The notes beneath the pieces were generated by a model. It ran no database searches. It was not told the origin of the DNA and was given only the letters and a program-made list of their open reading frames with translations. Shown in pieces: positions 45,634 through 54,486 of a stretch of DNA of 58,659 nt. The translations under genes were made by a program, and so were the position numbers. Where the stretch lies: contig JBOFHT010000025.1 of assembly GCA_051649785.1 (NCBI GenBank), positions 1-58,659 on the forward strand, written 5' to 3'. How positions within the stretch are numbered: the stretch's first letter is position 1; each line of letters begins with the position of its first letter. Source of the stretch: JBOFHT01 sp051649785 (GTDB lineage: Archaea > Methanobacteriota > Methanobacteria > Methanobacteriales > Methanobacteriaceae).

Positions 45634-46506
45634 TTATCTAAACGCATCTAATTTTTTAGGTCTAATTAACGGTTTAATACCAGTTTCTTTTTGATTCTTT
45701 TCTTCTTTAATTCTAAGATTCTCAAAATCATTAAATCCTCTAATTATTACAATAGGTATTCCTTCATTAGCTTGGCCCATGAGTAATGACGCAGTAGCTG
45801 CTAATTCATCAGCTGTAGCTATTTCAGTAGTTTGTAGTTGATTATCATATAAATCTTTTTCACCTTTTCTATCCCAAAGTGGATTAATTCCCGAACAACC
45901 AATAGCTACTCCAACGGCTCCATTTCTAAAAGCACGCCCTTGTGTATCAGTTATTATTACTCCAAGTTTGCAGGACTCACCTGCCTTATTTTCTAATTCT
46001 TTTCTAATTACTTGGGCAGATTTATCCGGATTTTTTGGCATAGGGGTTGCTAGTCCTTTAGCTACATTAGACTCATCAATTCCAGCATTTGCACAAACAA
46101 AACCATGATGGGTTTCGGTTATTATAAAATCAGGACCTAATTTAACTACTTCATTTGATTCATTAAGGACACATTGAATTAATTTAGGATCTTTCTTAGT
46201 TTTTTTAGCTACTTCAATAGCCTCTGTACTAGGACTTATTTTAGAAAGGTTAATGTAATTTCCTTCAGCTTTTGAGATAATTGTTTCGGCTACTAGTATT
46301 ATATCTCCATTAAGCAACCCCGTATGGTTTAATTCCTTATTTTCAGTATTACTCTTATTATTATTACTATTAATATTATTATTCTTACCATCATTTCTAT
46401 TATAATCTTTTTTGTTATTGTTTAATGTATTGAATATTAATTTAGCTATGGACTCTCCTTCTTCTACTAATGGTATGCCTTCAATACCAAATACTTCAAG
46501 CTTCAT
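45634..46506 (-). CDS. cofE: Coenzyme F420-0:L-glutamate ligase CofE with Asn-rich insert
   Basis: Adds gamma-linked glutamates to F420-0 using GTP. Motifs include VFGIEGIPLVEEGESIAKLI at the N terminus, GDIILVAETIISKAEGN, ETHHGFVCANAGIDESNVA, VIITDTQGRAFRNGAVGVAIG and ADELAATASLLMGQANE. An Asn/Lys-rich insert (about residues 32-58) splits the N-terminal domain, making it 290 residues instead of about 250. The start is the ATG at 46506; the TTG at 46533 would add nine residues, and AGG lies between the two. It belongs to the same minus-strand block as cofD and gch3. Confidence 0.94.
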   Translation of the reverse strand: MKLEVFGIEGIPLVEEGESIAKLIFNTLNNNKKDYNRNDGKNNNINSNNNKSNTENKELNHTGLLNGDIILVAETIISKAEGNYINLSKISPSTEAIEVAKKTKKDPKLIQCVLNESNEVVKLGPDFIITETHHGFVCANAGIDESNVAKGLATPMPKNPDKSAQVIRKELENKAGESCKLGVIITDTQGRAFRNGAVGVAIGCSGINPLWDRKGEKDLYDNQLQTTEIATADELAATASLLMGQANEGIPIVIIRGFNDFENLRIKEEKNQKETGIKPLIRPKKLDAFR

Positions 46507-46856
46507 TTTATTATTTTCCTGTATTGTTTTCAATAGTAATTTCCAGTATTACTTCTAATAATTAGTTTTAGTATTAATTTCTAGTATTTTATAATTCTAT
46601 TTGATCCTATTTACTATATCTATAAAAATAAAGTTATTTTACTGACTTAAATTTTTAATAAAGCAATACATTTTAACTAAACTGTGTTTTATTGGGATTA
46701 ATAAATCAAAAATTAAAAAAAATTAGTCAAATAAAGTATTTGACTATATGAATTAGATTATAAATAATTATAGATTATAGATATATAAGGTATTCAATAG
46801 ATTTTTAAACATATTTTTTATAATATTTCTTAAACTATTTTGTATATAATTTCCTA
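46507..46856. other. AT-rich intergenic region
   Basis: About 350 bp upstream of cofE and downstream of purO. A short repeated motif TTTCTAGTATT/TTTCCAGTATTA occurs near 46540-46590. No gene, hairpin or clear TATA box was identified. Confidence 0.4.
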
Positions 46857-47480
46857 TTATAAATCTAATGAATCAATAACCCATTTTCCATTTTCAAATA
46901 CAGCAGCTACAGAACTAACAGGGTTTGTAAATTTAGCAAACTCACCTTGATCTATAATAAATTGGCAACTGTCTTTCGGTGTTTCAGCTGCAAATTCAAT
47001 GTCTTCAGGAGTGTTACATTCATAAGTAGAAATATAACTAGCTTTATTTTGATCTAATTTTTCAACTAATATTTTAGAATCACTAACTATTCCAATATAT
47101 GCTTCAAAATCATCTCCACTTCCCTTTACAACACCTGCTACTCGAGGTGTATTGTAATCATCTTTTTCATAATCCATGGATAGTAATGAAAGTGCTATTG
47201 CATCTTTAATATTCATTCCAAGAGCTATTTTGTCAGCTATCACATCTGTGTGGGATCCATTAGAAACAATGGCTATATCATCTACAATTTTAACACAATT
47301 ATAAGCTATGTAAGCATTTTCAAATATATCTTTTTCATAGCCTTCTTTTGGTATGATTGCAGCTTTACCATCAAATGTTTTAGCCATTCTATTTGGAAAT
47401 GATCTACTTGATACACGATATGCAATATATGGCTTCCCTTTTTTTGTAGTTCCTACAGACACAATTCTCCCTAAATACAT
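46857..47480 (-). CDS. purO: Archaeal IMP cyclohydrolase PurO
   Basis: Catalyses the last step of purine synthesis, closing FAICAR to IMP, in archaea that lack PurH. The 207-residue product matches PurO closely: MYLGRIVSVG, YRVSSRSFPNR, AYIAYNCVKIV, SNGSHTDVIADKIALG, LSLLSMDYEKDDYNTPR and YISTYECNTPED. AAAGGTG precedes the ATG. The downstream neighbour is cofE; the upstream gene is exbD, about 190 bp away. Purine supply and the GTP-consuming F420 pathway next door make biochemical sense. Confidence 0.96.
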   Translation of the reverse strand: MYLGRIVSVGTTKKGKPYIAYRVSSRSFPNRMAKTFDGKAAIIPKEGYEKDIFENAYIAYNCVKIVDDIAIVSNGSHTDVIADKIALGMNIKDAIALSLLSMDYEKDDYNTPRVAGVVKGSGDDFEAYIGIVSDSKILVEKLDQNKASYISTYECNTPEDIEFAAETPKDSCQFIIDQGEFAKFTNPVSSVAAVFENGKWVIDSLDL

Positions 47481-47668
47481 AATTACACCTTTTTATAGTT
47501 TTTTTTATCTAATATTTAATGTATTTTTTTATAATTATTAATATTATTAATACTATTATTATTATTATTATTTTCAATGTAATATTACAGTTCTATATTA
47601 ATTATTATTACAATTTACTAATTATTATAATTGCTACTATAGTTAGTATTATAATTAATTTTAATAGT

Positions 47669-48058
47669 TTACTTGGGGTTTGGAATAGCAACAGCTTCCT
47701 GTGGATTCATACCGGGGGGAGTAGTTATATCAATTAACCCTTCTTGTGGTTTTATGGATATTTCTCCATGATCAATAACTTTACTGTGAACTGCAATAGC
47801 TCCATTTCTAATGTCTTGAGACATATCTACTCCATTAACTAGAACTTTTTCTAAGCCTGCTACTGGAATAATATAATATTCCGAATTTCCACTATTATCG
47901 CTAGCATCGGGCTTTCCCGTATCAATAGCTGGATTAAAACTACTAGCTACTACTAAAAATATTAATATTGTAAATAAAATATCAATAAATGGGACTAAAT
48001 TAAATTCTGGTTTAGTTCTGTTTATTTTATCCCTGTGTTTTTTAATATCTAATGCCAT
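47669..48058 (-). CDS. ExbD/TolR-family proton-channel subunit
   Basis: A 129-residue protein with one N-terminal transmembrane helix. The helix PFIDILFTILIFLVVASSF carries the Asp that is essential for proton flow in ExbD/TolR. A periplasm-side (here pseudoperiplasmic) domain follows, with VAGLEKVLVNGVDMSQDI and a Pro-rich tail. GAGGTG lies upstream of the ATG. It is encoded 42 bp after exbB and so forms a two-gene unit; together they would make a proton-motive-force-driven motor. The sodium or proton specificity cannot be told from sequence. Confidence 0.88.
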   Translation of the reverse strand: MALDIKKHRDKINRTKPEFNLVPFIDILFTILIFLVVASSFNPAIDTGKPDASDNSGNSEYYIIPVAGLEKVLVNGVDMSQDIRNGAIAVHSKVIDHGEISIKPQEGLIDITTPPGMNPQEAVAIPNPK

Positions 48059-48100
48059 TTAAGCACCTCAATTAATATTATTATCTATTGATTAATTTAT

Positions 48101-48949
48101 CTATTGTTTAAGTTTACTTTCAACAATCTCAGATTTTAAATCACATTTTTCAAGTATTACATTACTTATACTTTTTTGAAGCATACTTGGCTTAAATGAA
48201 ATTTGTACATTCGCATTTAGTGGATTAGGAGTAGTTATCTCTTTAGTATTTACAACACCGTCTGCTTCTTTAAGTGCTTCAATAGCACAACTAACATCTC
48301 CTTCAACTCTTAACTTAGCTACTGCATAACCCCAGTTTGTCATTTTATTGGCTAATTCAATTTTATCCATTTCATTATCAATAAGCCCTTTAATATAAGT
48401 GTGTAATGGGAGTAATATGATAGCTACTGTTAAACCTGCAATTGTTGTTATAAGTGCAATATAAATACCTTCTGCCATAGCTGCTGTATCAGGATTAACT
48501 CCCAGTGCTTTAAATGTAAACCATATACCTATAACAGTACCAATAAGCCCTAGAAATGGTGCAATCTCAATAATTGTTTTTAATGCATTAATATTTTTTG
48601 TCATTTTACTTAATTCAACAATAAAAACCTGTTCCATTCCTTCCTCTACTTCAGTTTTATTTTTATAACCAATTTTAAGAGCTTCAGAAATAATTCGAGA
48701 TACTGGATTTTTATATTCTGCAATAGCTTTTAATGCTTCAATAGCCCCCCCATTATTCATTGAAGAGTTTACAGTACTCATTATCTCTGTCGTGTCGACT
48801 TTAGTTATTTTTCGTAAATAAATAATTTTTTGTATAGATATTAAAAGTCCATATATACCAATTAATGTGATAACATAGGTTAATATTCCTCCACTTTTAA
48901 AAATCTCTAGAATTAAGTTAAAACCATTAGTAAAAAATTCAACTATCAT
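48101..48949 (-). CDS. ExbB/TolQ/MotA-family proton-channel subunit
   Basis: A 282-residue membrane protein with three helices. TM1 is near residues 18-38. TM2 and TM3 form the conserved C-terminal pair: EIAPFLGLIGTVIGIWFTFKAL and MAEGIYIALITTIAGLTVAIILLPLH. These are the TolQ-ExbB signature. The last 45 residues are a hydrophilic tail. AAAGGAG precedes the ATG. It is partnered with ExbD directly downstream, and a DUF515-like membrane protein is encoded upstream on the same strand about 400 bp away, suggesting a three-component system. Confidence 0.9.
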   Translation of the reverse strand: MIVEFFTNGFNLILEIFKSGGILTYVITLIGIYGLLISIQKIIYLRKITKVDTTEIMSTVNSSMNNGGAIEALKAIAEYKNPVSRIISEALKIGYKNKTEVEEGMEQVFIVELSKMTKNINALKTIIEIAPFLGLIGTVIGIWFTFKALGVNPDTAAMAEGIYIALITTIAGLTVAIILLPLHTYIKGLIDNEMDKIELANKMTNWGYAVAKLRVEGDVSCAIEALKEADGVVNTKEITTPNPLNANVQISFKPSMLQKSISNVILEKCDLKSEIVESKLKQ

Positions 48950-49351
48950 AGATTATCTCCTTTTAGCTATTATTAGTTGTTAATTTAATTATTTATTAGT
49001 AAATTATAATATTAAAATTATTTTGTCAATTTTAGTTATTTCATCATTATTTTTATTATATAATTTTTTTATAATTATTCAAAGCTTAGCTTTTAAATCT
49101 TGTTTTATTCTATTTATTTTAAGTAAATAATATTAAAATTATTTATTATTATTATTATTATTATTAAATGATATTTGCAAACTTGTAAACTAAATAAATA
49201 TTTCTATATTTTATTAAAAATATGATTCTTATCTATATAAATATATTGCGAATATATTTAGGACTATTTTAGTAGATTTAAGGCATTTATTGATAAAATT
49301 ATTTTACTTATAATTATTAATATTAATGGTCTTGACATTACTAATAACTTA
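48950..49351. other. Intergenic region with (ATT)8 run
   Basis: About 400 bp between the DUF515-like gene and exbB. It contains an (ATT)8-type microsatellite at about 49143-49167. It should hold the exbBD promoter if the genes are not co-transcribed; the AT content prevents a confident call. Confidence 0.45.
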
Positions 49352-51649
49352 TTATTCTGTATTATTCCCATAAATTGATTTGAGTTCTTCAACCATCCAA
49401 TTAGGTGCTTTTTGCGTCGGAACTGTTAAAATAATACTTTCCATATTTTCAATTACAAAAACAACATCTTCTCTAGGAACTTCAATAAGTATTAAATAAT
49501 TTGCATCTAATTCTCCCAGATTTGAAGTTCTTTCATAATTCCCTAATTTTACTCCATAATTATTTAATAATGAGGCTGTTTGAGATTCACTAATTCCTCC
49601 TGAAGATGCAGCTCTTAACATTTGTTCAATATCATTACTAATTGTGTTTTCTTTTGATTTTATTGATTCCTTATCATTATTTATTATATTTGTTGCTTCT
49701 GTTGACCCATAATCTATTTCACCACTTTCAGATGCTCTTAAAATAGCTAATATTGTAGCTCCTGATATTTTTGGACTTTTTGAATTATTTGCATTGCCTC
49801 CACTATCACTACTAATGCTACTTGTAGAATTGCTTTCATTAGTGCTTGAATTATTATTTGTGCTATTACTATCGCTATTATCAGTACTACTACTATTACT
49901 ACTACTACTATTTTCGCCACTGGAACTAGATCCACTATTACTGGTATCACTAGTATTTCCTGTGATTTGATAAATATCAACAATTTCTCCAACAGCTATT
50001 AATCCTGCTCCTGCCTGTAACCTAGTAACCATTATTGGAACAGCTACTGTATCAACTCTTTCAAATACGATATTTGCTAAAACTCTTGCATCATTATCAC
50101 TTACTATTTTTTTAGCTTCTTCTTTATTCATTATGACTTTTTTAGACTCATTTGATGAATAAACCGCCATAATTCTATTGAAACTATCATTTAATTTATT
50201 AATAGTATATAATTGATAATTTCGCCAAGACTGTGTTGCAGGACTAATTATATCAATTTCTTTAATTGCTTCAATTGAACCTGCATCTTTTATTTGATTT
50301 TTAAGGGTGTATGCTTCTGTTTCACTAGATAATGGTCCTTTATAGTATAAATTTAATTCATTTAGTTTAATATTTTTAGCTATGCCTAATTCTTCTTGAA
50401 ATGGTGCATAAAATCCAAAATAAAATGCAGATATTATTATAACAACTAAAATAAGTCCAAAAATAGCTCCTCCAACAGAGGTTTTAGCCTCTTCACTATT
50501 TTCAATTTTTGCCTTCAAAGACTTTAAATCTAACTTAAGAAGTGATTTAACCTTTTCTCTTGGATTTAACTTATTATTTATATTTTCTTTACTATTTACA
50601 CTATCTAAATTTCTCATTTTTTTAATAGTTTCATTAATTGATCTATTAGTCTTATTATTATTATTATTATTATTCTCATTATCATTCTTATTCTTATTAT
50701 TACTAAATTTGCTAGACTTATTATTATTATTATTATTATCATCTTTATTTATTGTATTAGCTATATCATCTCTATTTGCACCATTATTGATTTTTTTATT
50801 AGTATTATTAGCCCCATTAGCCCAATTATTATCATTACCATTACCATTACCATTGTTATTATTTGTATAATTAATAATAGGATTTTCTGCATTAATATTA
50901 TTCTTCTTTTTAATATCTAAACTCCCATATTTTTCATTTTTAGCTTTTAATATGTCTGAAACATTTAATTTTTCATTTTCATTTATATTCTTGTACTTAG
51001 TATTATAACTATTATAATTGATGTTAGGGGGTGTATGGTCACTATTATTGGTTTTATTTATTTCATTAGTTGTGTTATCTAAATTATTGGCTTTATTATT
51101 AATATTATTTCTATAATTGGCACTATTAGCATTATGGATATTACTATGATTATAACCCTCACTATTCTCACTATTTTCACTATTTCTATTATTTTCATTA
51201 TTCTCAATGCTCTTAAAATTTTGAGTATTATTCTTGATAGTGGGTTGAATATTTTTTATATTTTTATTTATCTGATATTGCTTTTTACGAGCTGCTAATT
51301 CTTTAGCTTTTGTTTTTATATCTTCTTTATTTATTTTATTTTTGCTATTGTCCCTATTAGTAGTTTTATTATCACTATCTTCACTATTTCTATTTTTATT
51401 TTTATTATCATTATTATTATCCCAATTAACATTACTATTAGTACTAATATGTCTAATATTGCTAATATTATTACTGATATTGTGAGTGTTTTCATCTTTA
51501 TTTTTGTCTGCATCATTTTCTTTTTTATTCGAAGGTTTATCTTTATTTTTGGCTTTTAATTCTTTAAAATTATTAAATGTGTTGCTAATGCTTTCTTTGA
51601 TTTTTTTGAATTTAGAATCTTTTCCTTTTTTGCTTTTATTTTTTTTCAA
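49352..51649 (-). CDS. DUF515-like membrane protein with very long Asn-rich N-terminal region
   Basis: A protein of about 765 residues. The first 370 or so residues are Lys then Asn/Asp/Ser-rich low complexity, encoded by AAT/GAT/AGT triplets. A single transmembrane helix follows (GAIFGLILVVIIISAFYFGFYAPF). The outer part contains LNELNLYYKGPLSSETEAYTLKNQI, RVLANIVFERVDTVAVPIMVTRL and QAGAGLIAVGEIVDIYQITG, the last resembling SAF/CpaB-type beta-clip motifs. Then comes a Ser/Asn-rich linker (over 60 residues) and a C-terminal ENMESIILTVPTQKAPNWM. From memory this corresponds to DUF515, a methanogen family of unknown role. The start is TTG at 51649 because AAGGT lies 7 nt upstream; the longer TTG at 51673 is possible. 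Its neighbours are exbB/exbD. Confidence 0.65.
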   Translation of the reverse strand: MKKNKSKKGKDSKFKKIKESISNTFNNFKELKAKNKDKPSNKKENDADKNKDENTHNISNNISNIRHISTNSNVNWDNNNDNKNKNRNSEDSDNKTTNRDNSKNKINKEDIKTKAKELAARKKQYQINKNIKNIQPTIKNNTQNFKSIENNENNRNSENSENSEGYNHSNIHNANSANYRNNINNKANNLDNTTNEINKTNNSDHTPPNINYNSYNTKYKNINENEKLNVSDILKAKNEKYGSLDIKKKNNINAENPIINYTNNNNGNGNGNDNNWANGANNTNKKINNGANRDDIANTINKDDNNNNNNKSSKFSNNKNKNDNENNNNNNNKTNRSINETIKKMRNLDSVNSKENINNKLNPREKVKSLLKLDLKSLKAKIENSEEAKTSVGGAIFGLILVVIIISAFYFGFYAPFQEELGIAKNIKLNELNLYYKGPLSSETEAYTLKNQIKDAGSIEAIKEIDIISPATQSWRNYQLYTINKLNDSFNRIMAVYSSNESKKVIMNKEEAKKIVSDNDARVLANIVFERVDTVAVPIMVTRLQAGAGLIAVGEIVDIYQITGNTSDTSNSGSSSSGENSSSSNSSSTDNSDSNSTNNNSSTNESNSTSSISSDSGGNANNSKSPKISGATILAILRASESGEIDYGSTEATNIINNDKESIKSKENTISNDIEQMLRAASSGGISESQTASLLNNYGVKLGNYERTSNLGELDANYLILIEVPREDVVFVIENMESIILTVPTQKAPNWMVEELKSIYGNNTE

Positions 51650-51832
51650 AGTATCTACCTTCCATTTTTTCAATTCAGATAGTATTTTTTTTTATTGTAT
51701 TAACTCTAATATTTAAATTGATAATTATTTAGTATTTATTTTAGTATTTGTATTAATTATAATTTATTAAAATGTGTTATTTGATAGAATGGATTAGAAA
51801 TTGTTTAGACTTTAATTTTTATTTTATTTTCT

Positions 51833-52642
51833 TTATTTTTTTTTAGAAATAACTGGATATATTATAAAAATCAATGACATAATAAATAATATTAATGCTC
51901 CTAGATTTATTGATTCTATGGGTGTTGAAGTAGTAATTTGTGAAAATATTCCAGATGCCCAAATAAACATTAATAATATTAGCCCAAATAAAATAGATAT
52001 TAATTTTAAGTTATTAAATTTAGGATATTTAAATGAACTTACCATTAATAAACTTATAACTGTCATAATTGCCATAGCAACCCATATATTAAAAACACCA
52101 CTTAAATAGAATGATGAAATAACAATAGCAGTTGTAGGTATTGGCATTCCAACAAATACATTTTCGCCATATTGCTCATCTAATTTGTCACAGATAACAT
52201 TAAAACGTGTTAATCTTAAAATTCCACAAATAACTATTATAATAGGAACTATGTAAGTTAAGAATACTAAAATAATAATTAATATTTCTAGAGGTATATT
52301 AAACATAAATTCTATAGGATTTATCAATAAATTAGCTATATGATATTTGCCTAAACCATATAAAAGAACTGCAGGGGCTATTCCAAATGATATAACGTCA
52401 GATAATGAGTCAATATTTTTTCCGAATCCTAGAGAGTCATCTCTTCCAGTTTTTCTAGCTACCCATCCATCAATTGAGTCAAATATTAAGGCAATGATAA
52501 TAAAAAGAGCGGCTAGTGTAAAATTAGAATCCATAACCATAATTATAGATAAAAATCCAAATACTGCATTTAATATTGAAAGTAAATCTGGAATTTTTAA
52601 AAATGATCTAATTCCAACACTTTTTAATTTATTCTGACTCAT
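51833..52642 (-). CDS. CDP-alcohol phosphatidyltransferase, archaetidylserine synthase-like
   Basis: An integral membrane enzyme of 269 residues with about eight helices. The CDP-alcohol phosphotransferase motif is complete: DSIDGWVARKTGR then GFGKNIDSLSDVISFG (pattern DG..AR...G....G...DS..D). The N-terminal block IRSFLKIPDLLSILNAVFGF fits the PssA subclass, which in methanogens makes archaetidylserine from CDP-archaeol and serine. Archaetidylinositol-phosphate or glycerophosphate synthases are alternatives within the superfamily. A GGGGG site lies upstream of the ATG. With DGGGP synthase and inositol-phosphate synthase it forms part of the lipid head-group and backbone set seen in this window. 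Confidence 0.85.
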   Translation of the reverse strand: MSQNKLKSVGIRSFLKIPDLLSILNAVFGFLSIIMVMDSNFTLAALFIIIALIFDSIDGWVARKTGRDDSLGFGKNIDSLSDVISFGIAPAVLLYGLGKYHIANLLINPIEFMFNIPLEILIIILVFLTYIVPIIIVICGILRLTRFNVICDKLDEQYGENVFVGMPIPTTAIVISSFYLSGVFNIWVAMAIMTVISLLMVSSFKYPKFNNLKLISILFGLILLMFIWASGIFSQITTSTPIESINLGALILFIMSLIFIIYPVISKKK

Positions 52643-53098
52643 TTAATGCCCCCGATTAAATATCATATTTTATAACTTTTAATCTATTATTTAATAGATT
52701 AGTATTTATATTAGTATTACTCTTATTACTATTTCACTACAATTACTAATAATACTATTAAATTAATATAACGATACTACTAATTGTTATATATGTTTTC
52801 ATTTAATTAATATTTGCTTATTAATGTTTTGGAAAATTACATAAACACAATATCACACAATAAAATATTATTTAATATATAACACTTTCAGAACAATTTT
52901 GATTTCATATTAACATAACTTTCATATTTACAATCCTAACTACTATTATTATTATTATTATTTTCATATTATTTTTGCATTAATGACTCTATCAGTATTA
53001 AATAGGATTATTGATTCTAAATTGCATAAATATAAATTAAATAACTTAAATTTACTAAATTTTATAATATTTTTATAATATTTTGTTAAATTATAAAA

Positions 53099-53214
53099 GA
53101 GGCTGCCAATTTATTACTTGTTACAATTTTTAAAATAGATTTTTAAGATTAACCTGATATTAATTGGATTTTAGCAAATTAATTTTTTCCAGAAACTAAT
53201 ATTTTGACAATACT
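53099..53214. mobile_element. MITE-like element, family 2, copy D
   Basis: A 116-bp element matching 36127-36243 over its full length, same orientation. The ends are gaggctgccaatttattac and, reversed, agtattgtcaaaatattag. It is flanked by an exact 8-bp direct repeat TTATAAAA (53091-53098 and 53215-53222), different from the one around copy C. It has no coding capacity. Confidence 0.8.
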
Positions 53215-53635
53215 TTATAAAAAGATATATATAATGTAATAAGCATATATAATTTAGATTGTTAAATAATATTATATTGTCTGTAATATCAGAATAAATA
53301 CAACAATAAAATTATAACAATTTGTATATAAAATTATGATTATTTATATTTTTAAATTTTAGGAATTTATAATAAATTAATAAATATTACAAATAATAAT
53401 AAAATATTATTTGGTATAATTATAATGTTTATGATGTGCAATTTAATAATTATATAATTCCTCCACAATTCACATTAATAAATAGGAAGAACTTATTATA
53501 ATATATATAAATTATTAAGATAAAGTATAACTATAAGGTATATTAATTATAAACTTATTTTATAAAACTTATTTTATAAAAAGTATTATAGTTTACGACA
53601 TTAAAATTTATAATATTTAAAAAATTATTCTTATA

Positions 53636-53668
53636 TAAAATCCTTACTTTAAGAAATAAAGGATTTTA
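53636..53668 (+). promoter_or_regulatory. Stem-loop upstream of the MreB-like operon
   Basis: A perfect 10-bp inverted repeat (TAAAATCCTT / AAGGATTTTA) with a 13-nt loop, about 190 bp upstream of the first gene of the MreB-like pair. It could be a leader RNA structure or a protein-binding site. The CCTT/AAGG core makes chance less likely than for pure A/T repeats. Confidence 0.35.
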
Positions 53669-53856
53669 ATTAAAAATAATAAAAATCACTATTTAAATTT
53701 TTAATGTTTCACAATATAAAAATATATTTTGTACATTATTTATATTTAATTTTGTTAAATGGAATGATTATTACTATTGTAATTAGCTATTATTATTAGT
53801 TAAATAATATTATTAATCCTTTAAACTTATTATTATATTTAAAAGAGATGTTTAAA

Positions 53857-54483
53857 ATGATAGAAGATAAAATACAAGTTCTGCGTCAAGCTGCAAAGAT
53901 ATCCACTGAACAAAGTTCAGATAAACTTTGGTGTGTTGTAGCTGGAAATGAAGAGCTAGTAAATGATATTGCGTATAAGGCAATTTCTTCAAAAGATAGG
54001 GTTAAAATACTATTCAGGGAGTCGAGTGAATTAAAAGAAGCCCTTTCTGTTAAAAAATTTGATTTTATACTGATTTATGGTGATTCTTCTAAAATAAGGG
54101 ATCTTTCACACATATGTAAAGAACATGGTGGGGCTTATATCCAAATAGCTCCTTTTTATGTTAGAAACGAACCAAATCTACTTTTACTTTTAGCTCCTGA
54201 AGATTCAATGAAGCAATTTGTAGGGGATGTTGAAAAAGCAGGATCTAAGTTTAAACTTTTATTAGAAGATGAAACTGTTGGATTTATTGAAACTGATGTA
54301 AAATTAAGTTCATTAGTTCCTAAAATGATTAAGGATGTATTTGGTCCATTATTCAATGTAACTGACTTAACACTAACTACTATTTTAATATCTGTTGATG
54401 AATCCAATTTAGGGATTGTTAAAGGTGTAGCTAATGCTAATAAAATTTTTACTATAGATTTCAAAGATATACTGGAGGAATAA
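53857..54483 (+). CDS. Unrecognised protein paired with the MreB-like ATPase
   Basis: I do not recognise this family. The product is about 208 residues, soluble, without signal peptide or membrane helix. Alternating hydrophobic strands and helices (KLWCVVAGNEELVNDIAY, RVKILFRESSELKEAL, KFDFILIYGDSSKIRDL, GGAYIQIAPFYV, NLLLLLAPEDSMKQFVGDVE) suggest a Rossmann-like alpha/beta core, followed by a second segment with VPKMIKDVFGPLFNVTDLTLTTILISV. No P-loop or catalytic motif was seen. The ATG at 53857 is preceded by AGAGATG, so the ATG at 53848 is probably part of the ribosome binding site. Its stop is 3 bp before the MreB-like start, so the two are translated together. This strongly suggests a functional partner of the MreB-like protein. 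Confidence 0.8.
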   Translation: MIEDKIQVLRQAAKISTEQSSDKLWCVVAGNEELVNDIAYKAISSKDRVKILFRESSELKEALSVKKFDFILIYGDSSKIRDLSHICKEHGGAYIQIAPFYVRNEPNLLLLLAPEDSMKQFVGDVEKAGSKFKLLLEDETVGFIETDVKLSSLVPKMIKDVFGPLFNVTDLTLTTILISVDESNLGIVKGVANANKIFTIDFKDILEE

Positions 54484-54486
54484 TTA

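Larger units (their letters stand above)
52643..53856. other. Long AT-rich intergenic region
   Basis: About 1.2 kb between divergent genes. It holds the family 2 MITE-like element (53099-53214), an (ATT)/(TAT) triplet run at about 52943-52962, a direct repeat of acttattttataaaa (near 53550-53580) and a 10-bp-stem hairpin at 53636-53668. No ORF, tRNA or box element was recognised. The rest is featureless A/T. Confidence 0.5.

Noticed and set aside
52643..53856. tRNA, box RNA or CRISPR in the longest gene-free region
   Set aside because: No T-loop GGTTCRA motif, no regularly spaced repeats and no GC-rich structured block were found; only a MITE-like element, a hairpin and A/T sequence.
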